Below, piece by piece: positions 1-5,054 of a stretch of DNA of 5,054 nucleotides. The notes below the pieces were generated by a model. It was not told the DNA's origin. It made no database searches and was given only the letters and a program-made list of their open reading frames with translations. The stretch covers positions 1 through 5,054 of the forward strand of contig JAHDFG010000161.1 in NCBI GenBank assembly GCA_020628265.1. Direction: 5' to 3'. The number at the start of each line of letters is the position of its first letter. The first letter of the stretch is position 1. A program made the translations under genes and the position numbers. Origin of the DNA: Pseudooctadecabacter sp. (GTDB lineage: Bacteria > Pseudomonadota > Alphaproteobacteria > Rhodobacterales > Rhodobacteraceae).

Positions 1-537
1 GACGATCCAGTGGGCCAGTTGCGCAAGTGCTGCGAGGATCAGGAGCGGGATGGCGAGGCTGACCTGCCCTGCCAGCAGAGCCCCGCCCGCGATACAGAGC
101 GTCAGGAACATGGCGGGCGTGGTAATGTTATGCCAGCGGGGGACGGTCTTGATCTGGGTGTAGATCATCGCCGTGGTGAAGACGGTGAGCACGGACAGGA
201 CCGCGCCGATGAGGCCGACGAATGCGAAGCGGGTCTGCAGGAACACCAGCCCCGCGCCATAGACCGCCATGACCAGCAGGGCCGCCACAGCACAGATGCC
301 TTCACGGCTGAGCCAGCTGGAGCGCCATTGGGTGAACGCTTTTAGCGCCCGTTCGGGGTGGCCCAAGTGGAAGGTCGAGGCGATCAACCCGCCCACGGCC
401 AGCAGATAGGCCAGCGCAAACCAGATGAAGGCGCCAAGGCCCGTGGGGACCAACACGCCGAAGCCCAAGAACGCCAGCAGGCCAAAGCCCATGCCTGACA
501 AGGTGGAAAATAGAATAACGGATGGTGCGGGATGCAT
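1..537 (-). CDS. soeC: DmsC-type membrane anchor subunit, probable SoeC (C-terminus cut by window edge)
   Basis: The frame from the ATG at 537-535 stays open to base 1, giving 179 residues that begin MHPAPSVILFSTLSGMGFGL. Hydrophobic segments lie at about residues 8-30, 36-56, 81-100, 104-126, 139-157 and 160-179, so about six spans are visible. Two polar motifs typical of the DmsC anchor family follow span 2: HLGHPERA (57-64) and WRSSWLSREG (71-80). Family members usually have about 280-330 residues and eight spans, so roughly the last 100-150 residues lie outside the window. The ATG overlaps the TAA of the iron-sulfur gene (TAATG), and GGAGG at 551-547 stands 9 bases upstream, which fixes the start. 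By family, it anchors the catalytic and iron-sulfur subunits to the inner membrane and exchanges electrons with quinone. The family call is firm; SoeC rather than a DMSO or polysulfide reductase anchor is inferred from the partner genes. Confidence 0.83.
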   Translation of the reverse strand, partial: MHPAPSVILFSTLSGMGFGLLAFLGFGVLVPTGLGAFIWFALAYLLAVGGLIASTFHLGHPERALKAFTQWRSSWLSREGICAVAALLVMAVYGAGLVFLQTRFAFVGLIGAVLSVLTVFTTAMIYTQIKTVPRWHNITTPAMFLTLCIAGGALLAGQVSLAIPLLILAALAQLAHWIV

Positions 538-1304
538 TAGTTCTTCCCTCCGGGCATAGTGGTGAGCGCCTTATCCAGCCAACCGAGGAAGCCAGTCGGC
601 TCCGCCGCCACCGGTTCAAGGAAGGGGGCCAGAATGTCGACGTCTTCAGAACGGTCGCGGTCCTTGGGACGGGGTGGCAGGTATTTGTTCACCGGTTTGG
701 TGCCCAGTTCCGGCATCAGGTCCATCCCGCCGCGTTCCGCGGTCAGTTTGCTGACGTTGCTGTCGGGGTCCGCGAAGTCGCCAAAGTGGCGGGCACCGGC
801 GGGGCAGGTGCGCACGCAAGCCGGTTCGCGGTCTTCTTCGGGCAGGTTTTCGTTATAGATACGGTCGACGCAGAGGGTGCATTTCTTCATCACCTTTTCG
901 GTCGCATCCATTTCGCGGGCACCGTAGGGGCAGGCCCAAGCGCACAGCCCGCAGCCGATGCAGTCGCTTTCATTCACCAGCACGATGCCGTCTTCGACCC
1001 GCTTGTAACTGGCGCCTGTGGGGCAGACGGTGACGCAGGGTGCATCTTCGCAGTGCAGGCAGGATTTGGGGAAGTGGATCAGCTGGGCGGGGGCCGCCTC
1101 TGGCTGGATTTCGTAGGAGTGCACGCGATTGAGGAAGGTGCCTGTGGGGTTCGCGCCGTAGGCGTCCTGATCGGACAGGGGTGCGCCGTAGTTTTCCGTG
1201 TTCCAGCCTTTGCAGGAGATCACACAGGCGTGGCAGCCGACGCAGGTGTCCAGATCGATGACCAGACCCAGCTTTTTCTCGGTGGAGGTGGGGAGAGTTG
1301 TCAT
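537..1304 (-). CDS. soeB: Four-cluster [4Fe-4S] ferredoxin-type electron transfer subunit, probable SoeB
   Basis: The 255-residue protein has sixteen cysteines in the DmsB/PsrB/SoeB pattern. The sets are C21-x2-C24-x2-C27-x3-C31, C82-x2-C85-x4-C90-x3-C94, C115-x2-C118-x2-C121-x3-C125, and C142-x2-C145 with C163-x3-C167. All four [4Fe-4S] clusters should therefore form; no ligand is missing. There is no twin-arginine or other signal peptide, as expected for a soluble subunit held between catalytic and membrane subunits. A charged and proline-rich tail (about 205-255) follows the last cluster domain. By family, it carries electrons between the molybdenum site and the membrane anchor. The ATG overlaps the stop of the preceding small gene (ATGA), with GAGG at 1315-1312 seven bases upstream, and its TAA overlaps the anchor gene start. 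It contains no TTA, CTA or TCA codons. The family is certain; the Soe assignment depends on the neighbouring catalytic gene. Confidence 0.9.
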   Translation of the reverse strand: MTTLPTSTEKKLGLVIDLDTCVGCHACVISCKGWNTENYGAPLSDQDAYGANPTGTFLNRVHSYEIQPEAAPAQLIHFPKSCLHCEDAPCVTVCPTGASYKRVEDGIVLVNESDCIGCGLCAWACPYGAREMDATEKVMKKCTLCVDRIYNENLPEEDREPACVRTCPAGARHFGDFADPDSNVSKLTAERGGMDLMPELGTKPVNKYLPPRPKDRDRSEDVDILAPFLEPVAAEPTGFLGWLDKALTTMPGGKN

Positions 1305-1504
1305 GTCAGGGCCTCATGGGTGAGGGGAAGGAGTGGGGCAGAGCGGCCCTTCGGGGACCGTTTTTCGGCCAAGATGAAGGAGGGCGTTTCGCCTGAATGG
1401 GAGATGGGCTGTTCCGCATCGCGGTCCCATGTGGCCACGAACCAGATGAACGAGCCGATCATCAAGGCAAGGGCTGCGAATATGAGAGCGAGGGTGCGGG
1501 TCAT
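1301..1504 (-). CDS. Small single-span membrane protein of unknown function inside the soe operon
   Basis: A 67-residue ORF begins MTRTLALIFAALALMIGSFI. It has one hydrophobic segment (about residues 4-25, ending in a WFVATW stretch), then a polar tail with an acidic part (DRDAE, 27-31), a basic part (KRSPKGR, 48-54) and a Pro/Leu-rich end. The start chosen is the ATG at 1504-1502, which overlaps the TGA of the catalytic gene (ATGA). A GGAAGG Shine-Dalgarno sequence (1517-1512) stands 7 bases upstream. The earlier in-frame ATG at 1519 sits inside that Shine-Dalgarno and would add five residues. The stop overlaps the iron-sulfur gene start by the same ATGA arrangement. Such tight overlaps on both sides argue for a real translated gene. 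I recognise no family. The N-terminal stretch could act as a membrane anchor or an uncleaved signal, and no cofactor-binding residues are evident. A role in assembly, stability or membrane placement of the complex is inference from position alone. Confidence 0.68.
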   Translation of the reverse strand: MTRTLALIFAALALMIGSFIWFVATWDRDAEQPISHSGETPSFILAEKRSPKGRSAPLLPLTHEALT

Positions 1505-4332
1505 TTGCCCACCTTCCATGCCAGCGATTTCGGCCCTTTGGCGACGGGCGCTTTCTGCGGGTCAAAGGCGGGCTGAGATTGGTTGCCAGCGGGGGCATCC
1601 GTCTTCTCGATCTTCACGCGCAGGTCGAACCATGCCGCCTGACCTGTGATCGGGTCGGAGTTGGACCAGCGCATGCCGTCGTCTTGTTCGGGCAGCAGTT
1701 CGTGGATCAGGTGGTTGAGCAGGAAGCCTTTGGTGGTTTCCGGTGCGTCGTCCTCCAGCGCCCAAGCGCCTTTGCGTTTGCCGATGGCGTTCCATGTCCA
1801 GACGGTGTTTTCGTTGAGGGCGGCCATGTGGGCCACGGGCACGGTGATTTCACCGGTGGGCGATGTGACCTTGGCCCAGTCGCCCTCGGCAAAGCCGTGC
1901 TGTTCCCAGATCTTGGTGGGCACGTAGAGAGGGTTCACGCCGTGGATCTGGCGCAGCCATGCGTTTTGCGTGCCCCAAGAGTGGTACATCGCCATGGGGC
2001 GTTGGGTCAGGGCGTGGACGGGGAATTCCTCTGTATCGGTCAGTTCGTCCGACAGGGGGGCGTACCAGATGGGCAGGGGGTCCATCGTGGCCTTGATGCG
2101 TTCCCGCAGGTGATCGGGCGGCTGGACGCGGCCGTGGCCTTCGGCGGCCAGTTGGTAGCGGCGCATGGGTTCGACGTAGGGCGTGAAGATGTAGGGCTGC
2201 ACGCTGTCATAGAAGCCCATTTTCACCGCCCAGTTCTGATAGGCCATGTTGAAGGGTTTGTAGTAGGCGGCCTCGTCTGGGACGTGGCTCATCCAGAAGC
2301 CGCCGTTCTTGATGTAGGCGTCGAGCTGCGCCTCGTTCGGCTCACCTCGGCCATCCTGCAGGCCTTCGTCGCCCATGCGCCAACCGGCCAGCGGGCCGAT
2401 GCCGGGACGGCGGATGTGGTTGGTGATGTAGTCGGCGTAGTCCTGATATTTCTGGCTGCCGTCTTCGTTCACGAAACCGGGCAGGTCGAGGCGTGCGCCG
2501 AGTTCGCAAAGCATCGACTGGAAGCCTTTGACGTCGCGGTCCGGTTCGATCACCGGCCAGCGGATGGCGTCGGCCACGGCGTCGGCCTCGCAGATGGGGC
2601 GGTCGAGCAGGGAGATACAATCGTGCCGTTCAAGGTAGGTCGTATCCGGCAGGATCAGGTCAGCGAAGGCCACCATTTCCGAGCTATAGGCATCGGAATA
2701 GATGATGTGCGGGATGACGTAGTCGCCGCTGTCGTCCTTGTCCGTCAGCATCTCCATCACCGCCTTGGTGTTCATGGAGGAGTTCCACGACATATTCGCC
2801 ATATACATGAACAGCGTGTCGATCTTGTAGGGGTCGCCCGCGTGGGCGTTGGCGATGACCATGTGCATCATGCCGTGGCTGCTCATGGGGTTTTCCCATG
2901 TGTAGGCTTTGTCGATGCGCACGGCGCTGCCGTCGTCTTTCAACAACAGATCGTCCGGCCCGTGGGTGAAGCCGAGGTGCGGGCCATCGAGCGGGGCACC
3001 GGGGGTGACTTTGCCATGGGGCTTGGGGTGGGCCGTTGCGGGCTTGGGGTAGGGCGGTTTGAACCGCATACCGCCGGGGGTTTCGACGGCGCCGAGGATG
3101 ATCTGCAGGGTGTGCAGGGCGCGGCAGGTCTGGAAGCCGTTGGAATGGGCCGATATGCCGCGCATGGCGTGCATGGAGACGGGGCGGCCGATCATTTTAG
3201 CATGCTTCTTGCCGCGGAAGTCGGTCCATTCGCGGTCGAGTTCAATGGCTTCGTCAAAAGCCACGCGGGCCATGTCGGCGGCCAGACGTTTGATGCGGGA
3301 CGCTTCGATGCCGGTTTGGGCGGCGACGTTTTCGGGTGCGTATTGAACGTCGAGGAAGCGTTCCGCCATTTTGTGGAACACGGGGCGGTGGGTGACGCCG
3401 GCGTGGCGGTGGGTGCCGCGCAGGTCGGGTTCGACCCCTTCGCCATTCCACGGGGCGAGGTCACCTGTGCGGCTGTCGATGACCAGCGGCTCGCCTTCGT
3501 CATTGCGCAGAAGCAGGCCGTATTGATCGGACTTGGGGTCCTCGTTCACCAGACAGGAGGCATTGGTGAACCGTGCGAGGTAGTCGAGGTCCAGCTTGCC
3601 CGCTTTGAACAGCTCATGGATCAGGGAGAGGATCAGCAGCCCGTCGGTGCCCGGCGTGATGCCGAACCAATCGTCGGCCACGGCGTTGTAGCCCGACCGG
3701 ATCGGGTTCACGCCGACGACGCGCGCGCCGCGGGCCTTGATCTTGCCGATGCCCATTTTAATGGGGTTGCTGTCGTGGTCTTCGGCGACGCCAAACAGCA
3801 CGAACATCTTGGTGTGGTCCCAATCGGGCTGGCCGAATTCCCAGAACGCGCCGCCCATGGTGTAGATGCCGCCTGCGGCCATGTTCACCGAACAGAACCC
3901 GCCGTGTGCTGCGTAGTTGGGGGTACCGAACCCCTGCGCCCAGAAGGAGGTAAACGACTGCGACTGATCGCGGCCGGTGAAGAACGCCAGTTTCTCGGGC
4001 GCTGTGTCGCGGATGGGTTTGAGCCAACCGGTGGCGATGGTCAGGGCCTCATCCCAGCTGATTTCCTCGAACTCGCCAGATCCGCGCGGGCCGACGCGTT
4101 TCAACGGGGCCTTCAGGCGCGAGGGCGCGTTGACCTGCATGATGCCCGCGCTGCCCTTGGCGCAAAGCACGCCTTGGTTCACGGGGTGGTCTTTGTTCCC
4201 TTCGATATAGGCAACCTTGCCGTCTTTCATGTGCACGTTGATGCCGCAGCGGCAGGCGCACATGTAGCAGGTGGTCTTGCGGACCTCGTCCGAGACCTTG
4301 GGGGATGTATCCAGGATCGGCTGATCTTTCAT
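1501..4332 (-). CDS. soeA: Molybdopterin-[4Fe-4S] oxidoreductase catalytic subunit, probable cytoplasmic sulfite dehydrogenase SoeA
   Basis: The 943-residue product is a CISM/DMSO-reductase-superfamily catalytic subunit. An N-terminal [4Fe-4S] motif C22-x2-C25-x3-C29-x27-C57 (with an extra C27) is followed by the conserved lysine K59. HGGFC at 143-147 offers Cys147 as the likely molybdenum ligand. Pterin-binding stretches include EDHDSNP (184-190), VNPIRSG (208-214) and ITPGTD (225-230). The C-terminal dinucleotide-binding domain (about 780-905) contains YHSWGTQNAWLRQIHG (783-798). No twin-arginine signal precedes the cluster motif, so a cytoplasmic active site is expected, unlike DmsA, PsrA or PhsA. 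By family, SoeA oxidises sulfite to sulfate and passes electrons through SoeB and SoeC to quinone. The start at 4332 is set by GGAGGAGGAG just upstream; the ATG at 4365 would place that Shine-Dalgarno inside the gene. It lacks TTA, CTA and TCA codons throughout. A different sulfur substrate or a formate-dehydrogenase-like role cannot be excluded by sequence alone. Confidence 0.82.
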   Translation of the reverse strand: MKDQPILDTSPKVSDEVRKTTCYMCACRCGINVHMKDGKVAYIEGNKDHPVNQGVLCAKGSAGIMQVNAPSRLKAPLKRVGPRGSGEFEEISWDEALTIATGWLKPIRDTAPEKLAFFTGRDQSQSFTSFWAQGFGTPNYAAHGGFCSVNMAAGGIYTMGGAFWEFGQPDWDHTKMFVLFGVAEDHDSNPIKMGIGKIKARGARVVGVNPIRSGYNAVADDWFGITPGTDGLLILSLIHELFKAGKLDLDYLARFTNASCLVNEDPKSDQYGLLLRNDEGEPLVIDSRTGDLAPWNGEGVEPDLRGTHRHAGVTHRPVFHKMAERFLDVQYAPENVAAQTGIEASRIKRLAADMARVAFDEAIELDREWTDFRGKKHAKMIGRPVSMHAMRGISAHSNGFQTCRALHTLQIILGAVETPGGMRFKPPYPKPATAHPKPHGKVTPGAPLDGPHLGFTHGPDDLLLKDDGSAVRIDKAYTWENPMSSHGMMHMVIANAHAGDPYKIDTLFMYMANMSWNSSMNTKAVMEMLTDKDDSGDYVIPHIIYSDAYSSEMVAFADLILPDTTYLERHDCISLLDRPICEADAVADAIRWPVIEPDRDVKGFQSMLCELGARLDLPGFVNEDGSQKYQDYADYITNHIRRPGIGPLAGWRMGDEGLQDGRGEPNEAQLDAYIKNGGFWMSHVPDEAAYYKPFNMAYQNWAVKMGFYDSVQPYIFTPYVEPMRRYQLAAEGHGRVQPPDHLRERIKATMDPLPIWYAPLSDELTDTEEFPVHALTQRPMAMYHSWGTQNAWLRQIHGVNPLYVPTKIWEQHGFAEGDWAKVTSPTGEITVPVAHMAALNENTVWTWNAIGKRKGAWALEDDAPETTKGFLLNHLIHELLPEQDDGMRWSNSDPITGQAAWFDLRVKIEKTDAPAGNQSQPAFDPQKAPVAKGPKSLAWKVGK
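1512..1517 (-). promoter_or_regulatory. Ribosome binding site for the small membrane ORF, inside the end of soeA
   Basis: Minus-strand GGAAGG lies 7 bases before the ATG at 1504-1502 and is embedded in the last codons of soeA. It supports the ATGA-overlapping start over the ATG at 1519, which overlaps this site. Confidence 0.6.
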
Positions 4333-4419
4333 GGGTGGTCTCCTCCTCCAAGGTGGTTGTAGCAATGCTGTATCAATTTGACAGAAGCAGCGGTGGGATC
4401 AATCAAATTCATCGCGGCC
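4333..4419 (-). promoter_or_regulatory. Intergenic leader between the permease gene and soeA; candidate promoter/operator region
   Basis: This 87-base gap is the only non-coding stretch in the window. Its middle (about 4371-4410) is clearly A/T-richer than its surroundings. On the minus strand AATTTGA (4409-4403) and TCAAATT (4381-4375) form a perfect 7-base inverted repeat with a 21-base spacer, and each arm sits next to a TTGAT element. A TTGATT at 4406-4401 could be a -35 box, but the hexamer 17 bases downstream (TGTCAA) matches the -10 consensus at only three of six positions, so no sigma-70 promoter is convincing. No GC-rich hairpin with a T-run is present, so read-through from the permease gene remains possible. 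Regulatory function is inferred from position and composition. Confidence 0.35.
4340..4349 (-). promoter_or_regulatory. Strong ribosome binding site deciding the soeA start
   Basis: Read on the minus strand, this is GGAGGAGGAG. Its central GGAGG (4346-4342) lies 9 bases before the ATG at 4332-4330. It is the strongest Shine-Dalgarno match in the window and rules in favour of the 943-residue product over an 11-residue longer form starting at 4365. Confidence 0.8.
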
Positions 4420-5054
4420 TCATGTTGTGAGTGTTCGGATCAGGCCAAGCGAGGCGAGGCCGATGAGAAGAAACAGGCAAAACGGTTTGTAGTAGGGTTC
4501 CCATTTCGGGGTGAACAACCGCGTTCCCAGCCAGACCCCCAGCAGCGTGGGCGGGATCAGGGCAAGCCCGCGTAGGGCCGCCGTTGTGTTCATGGTGCCG
4601 AATCCCAACTGGATGAACAGGGACAGCCCGCCTGACGCAAACAAGAACAACACCAGTGTGCCACGCATTGACCGCGCCGCACTGCCCAGCGACAGCACGT
4701 AAAGCGCGATGACCATGCCGCCCACGTGGGCCAGCCCCGATGCGATACCGGCAAGCACGCCTGCGGTCATCGTTCCGGTCTTTGTGTCCACACCGGGCAC
4801 CCGCACCTTGGCCAATTGCAGCGCTGCAAGCGTGACGATCACCGCCAAGGCGACGGCTTTCGATGTGTCGATGGGCAGGGACAATGTCAGCCACAGGCCC
4901 AAGGGCCACCCGATCACGGAGCCCAGCACCAGCAACAAGGCCGTCGGCCGGTCCGCGTCCTGAATGCCTGCGCGCGCCATCATCAGGCTGGCCGACATCT
5001 CCAGAAACCAAAGGACGGGGATCAATGCGACGGGGGCGATGAATGTCGCGGCAG
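4420..5054 (-). CDS. TauE/SafE-family membrane permease, probable sulfite/organosulfonate exporter (N-terminus outside window)
   Basis: The frame is open from the upper window edge to the TGA at 4422-4420, giving 210 visible residues. A TTG at 5025-5023 lies in this frame, but the reading continues upstream with hydrophobic residues (AATFIAPVA), so it is an internal leucine and the true start is beyond base 5054. About six or seven hydrophobic segments are visible, at about residues 5-25, 38-59, 65-83, 95-121, 131-150, 160-178 and 189-206. The stretch GVLAGIASGLAHVGGMVIAL (98-117) resembles the glycine-rich start of the second TauE/SafE repeat, and a basic RSMRGTL (128-134) follows, as is usual. 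Members usually have about 240-270 residues, so about 30-60 are missing. Family proteins are implicated in export of sulfite, sulfoacetate or other anions. The adjacent sulfite dehydrogenase-like operon favours a sulfite-related substrate, which is inference. It ends 87 bases before soeA in the same direction. Confidence 0.78.
   Translation of the reverse strand, partial: AATFIAPVALIPVLWFLEMSASLMMARAGIQDADRPTALLLVLGSVIGWPLGLWLTLSLPIDTSKAVALAVIVTLAALQLAKVRVPGVDTKTGTMTAGVLAGIASGLAHVGGMVIALYVLSLGSAARSMRGTLVLFLFASGGLSLFIQLGFGTMNTTAALRGLALIPPTLLGVWLGTRLFTPKWEPYYKPFCLFLLIGLASLGLIRTLTT

Noticed and set aside
1505..1519. An upstream ATG at 1519 giving a 72-residue form of the small membrane protein.
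   Set aside because: It overlaps the GGAAGG ribosome binding site, and the ATG at 1504 makes the same ATGA overlap used at the next junction.
522..1649. A 375-codon plus-strand open frame opposite soeB and the small ORF.
   Set aside because: Over soeB it is in the same antisense codon register, with the same explanation: no TTA, CTA or TCA in the real gene. The minus-strand gene has all sixteen cluster cysteines in place.
4240..4332. A twin-arginine export signal on the catalytic subunit.
   Set aside because: The about 20 residues before the first cluster cysteine are polar and charged, with no RR-x-F-L-K motif and no hydrophobic segment.
1579..4362. A 927-codon open frame on the plus strand, fully antisense to soeA.
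   Set aside because: Its codons lie exactly opposite soeA codons, so it stays open simply because soeA uses no TTA, CTA or TCA codons, which GC-rich genomes avoid. The product is V/G/A/H/D-rich with no recognisable domain, while the minus-strand product has intact cofactor motifs.
4333..4365. An upstream ATG at 4365 extending the catalytic subunit by 11 residues.
   Set aside because: The added residues would be encoded by the strong Shine-Dalgarno stretch itself (4349-4340). They are Pro/Arg-rich and resemble no signal peptide. The ATG at 4332 is correctly spaced from that site.
4333..4419. A rho-independent terminator between the permease gene and soeA.
   Set aside because: The only inverted repeat is A/T-rich with a 21-base loop and no following T-run. 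No stable GC hairpin is visible.
5023..5025. A TTG as start codon of the permease, giving a complete 201-residue protein.
   Set aside because: The frame remains open and hydrophobic up to the window edge, and the family needs more N-terminal sequence. The TTG is an internal leucine of a truncated gene.

Overview
This 5,054-base window is GC-rich, with mostly G/C at third codon positions. It suggests an alphaproteobacterium, most likely a marine Rhodobacterales (roseobacter-type) organism. That assignment is an inference from composition, protein character and gene order; the window holds no rRNA or other phylogenetic marker. Every gene I can support lies on the minus strand, so the biological order runs from high to low coordinates.

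Layout in reading order. (1) 5054-4420: the C-terminal part of a TauE/SafE-family membrane permease, with its start beyond the window. (2) 4419-4333: an 87-base A/T-richer spacer with a strong Shine-Dalgarno sequence and a small inverted repeat, the only plausible internal regulatory region. (3) 4332-1501: a 943-residue molybdopterin/[4Fe-4S] oxidoreductase with no export signal, called SoeA. (4) 1504-1301: a 67-residue single-span membrane protein of unknown function. (5) 1304-537: a 255-residue ferredoxin-type subunit with four complete [4Fe-4S] cysteine sets, called SoeB. (6) 537-1: the first 179 residues of a DmsC-type multi-span membrane anchor, called SoeC, cut by the window edge.

The last four genes overlap by 4, 4 and 1 bases (ATGA, ATGA, TAATG), so they almost certainly form one transcript with coupled translation. 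Together they encode a membrane-bound complex iron-sulfur molybdoenzyme. The large subunit catalyses on the cytoplasmic side, the four-cluster subunit carries electrons, and the anchor passes them to or from the quinone pool. The best reading is the cytoplasmic sulfite dehydrogenase SoeABC, oxidising sulfite to sulfate. A TauE-type exporter just upstream fits this, because such permeases are linked to export of sulfite or organosulfonates: one gene would expel and the other oxidise the same toxic intermediate. The substrate is not proven by sequence, since related enzymes reduce DMSO, polysulfide or thiosulfate.

The region is mostly a recognisable metabolic operon. The least explained element is the small membrane ORF wedged between the catalytic and iron-sulfur genes. 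No mobile element, CRISPR array, tRNA or rRNA was seen, and no stretch over 300 bases lacks a gene.
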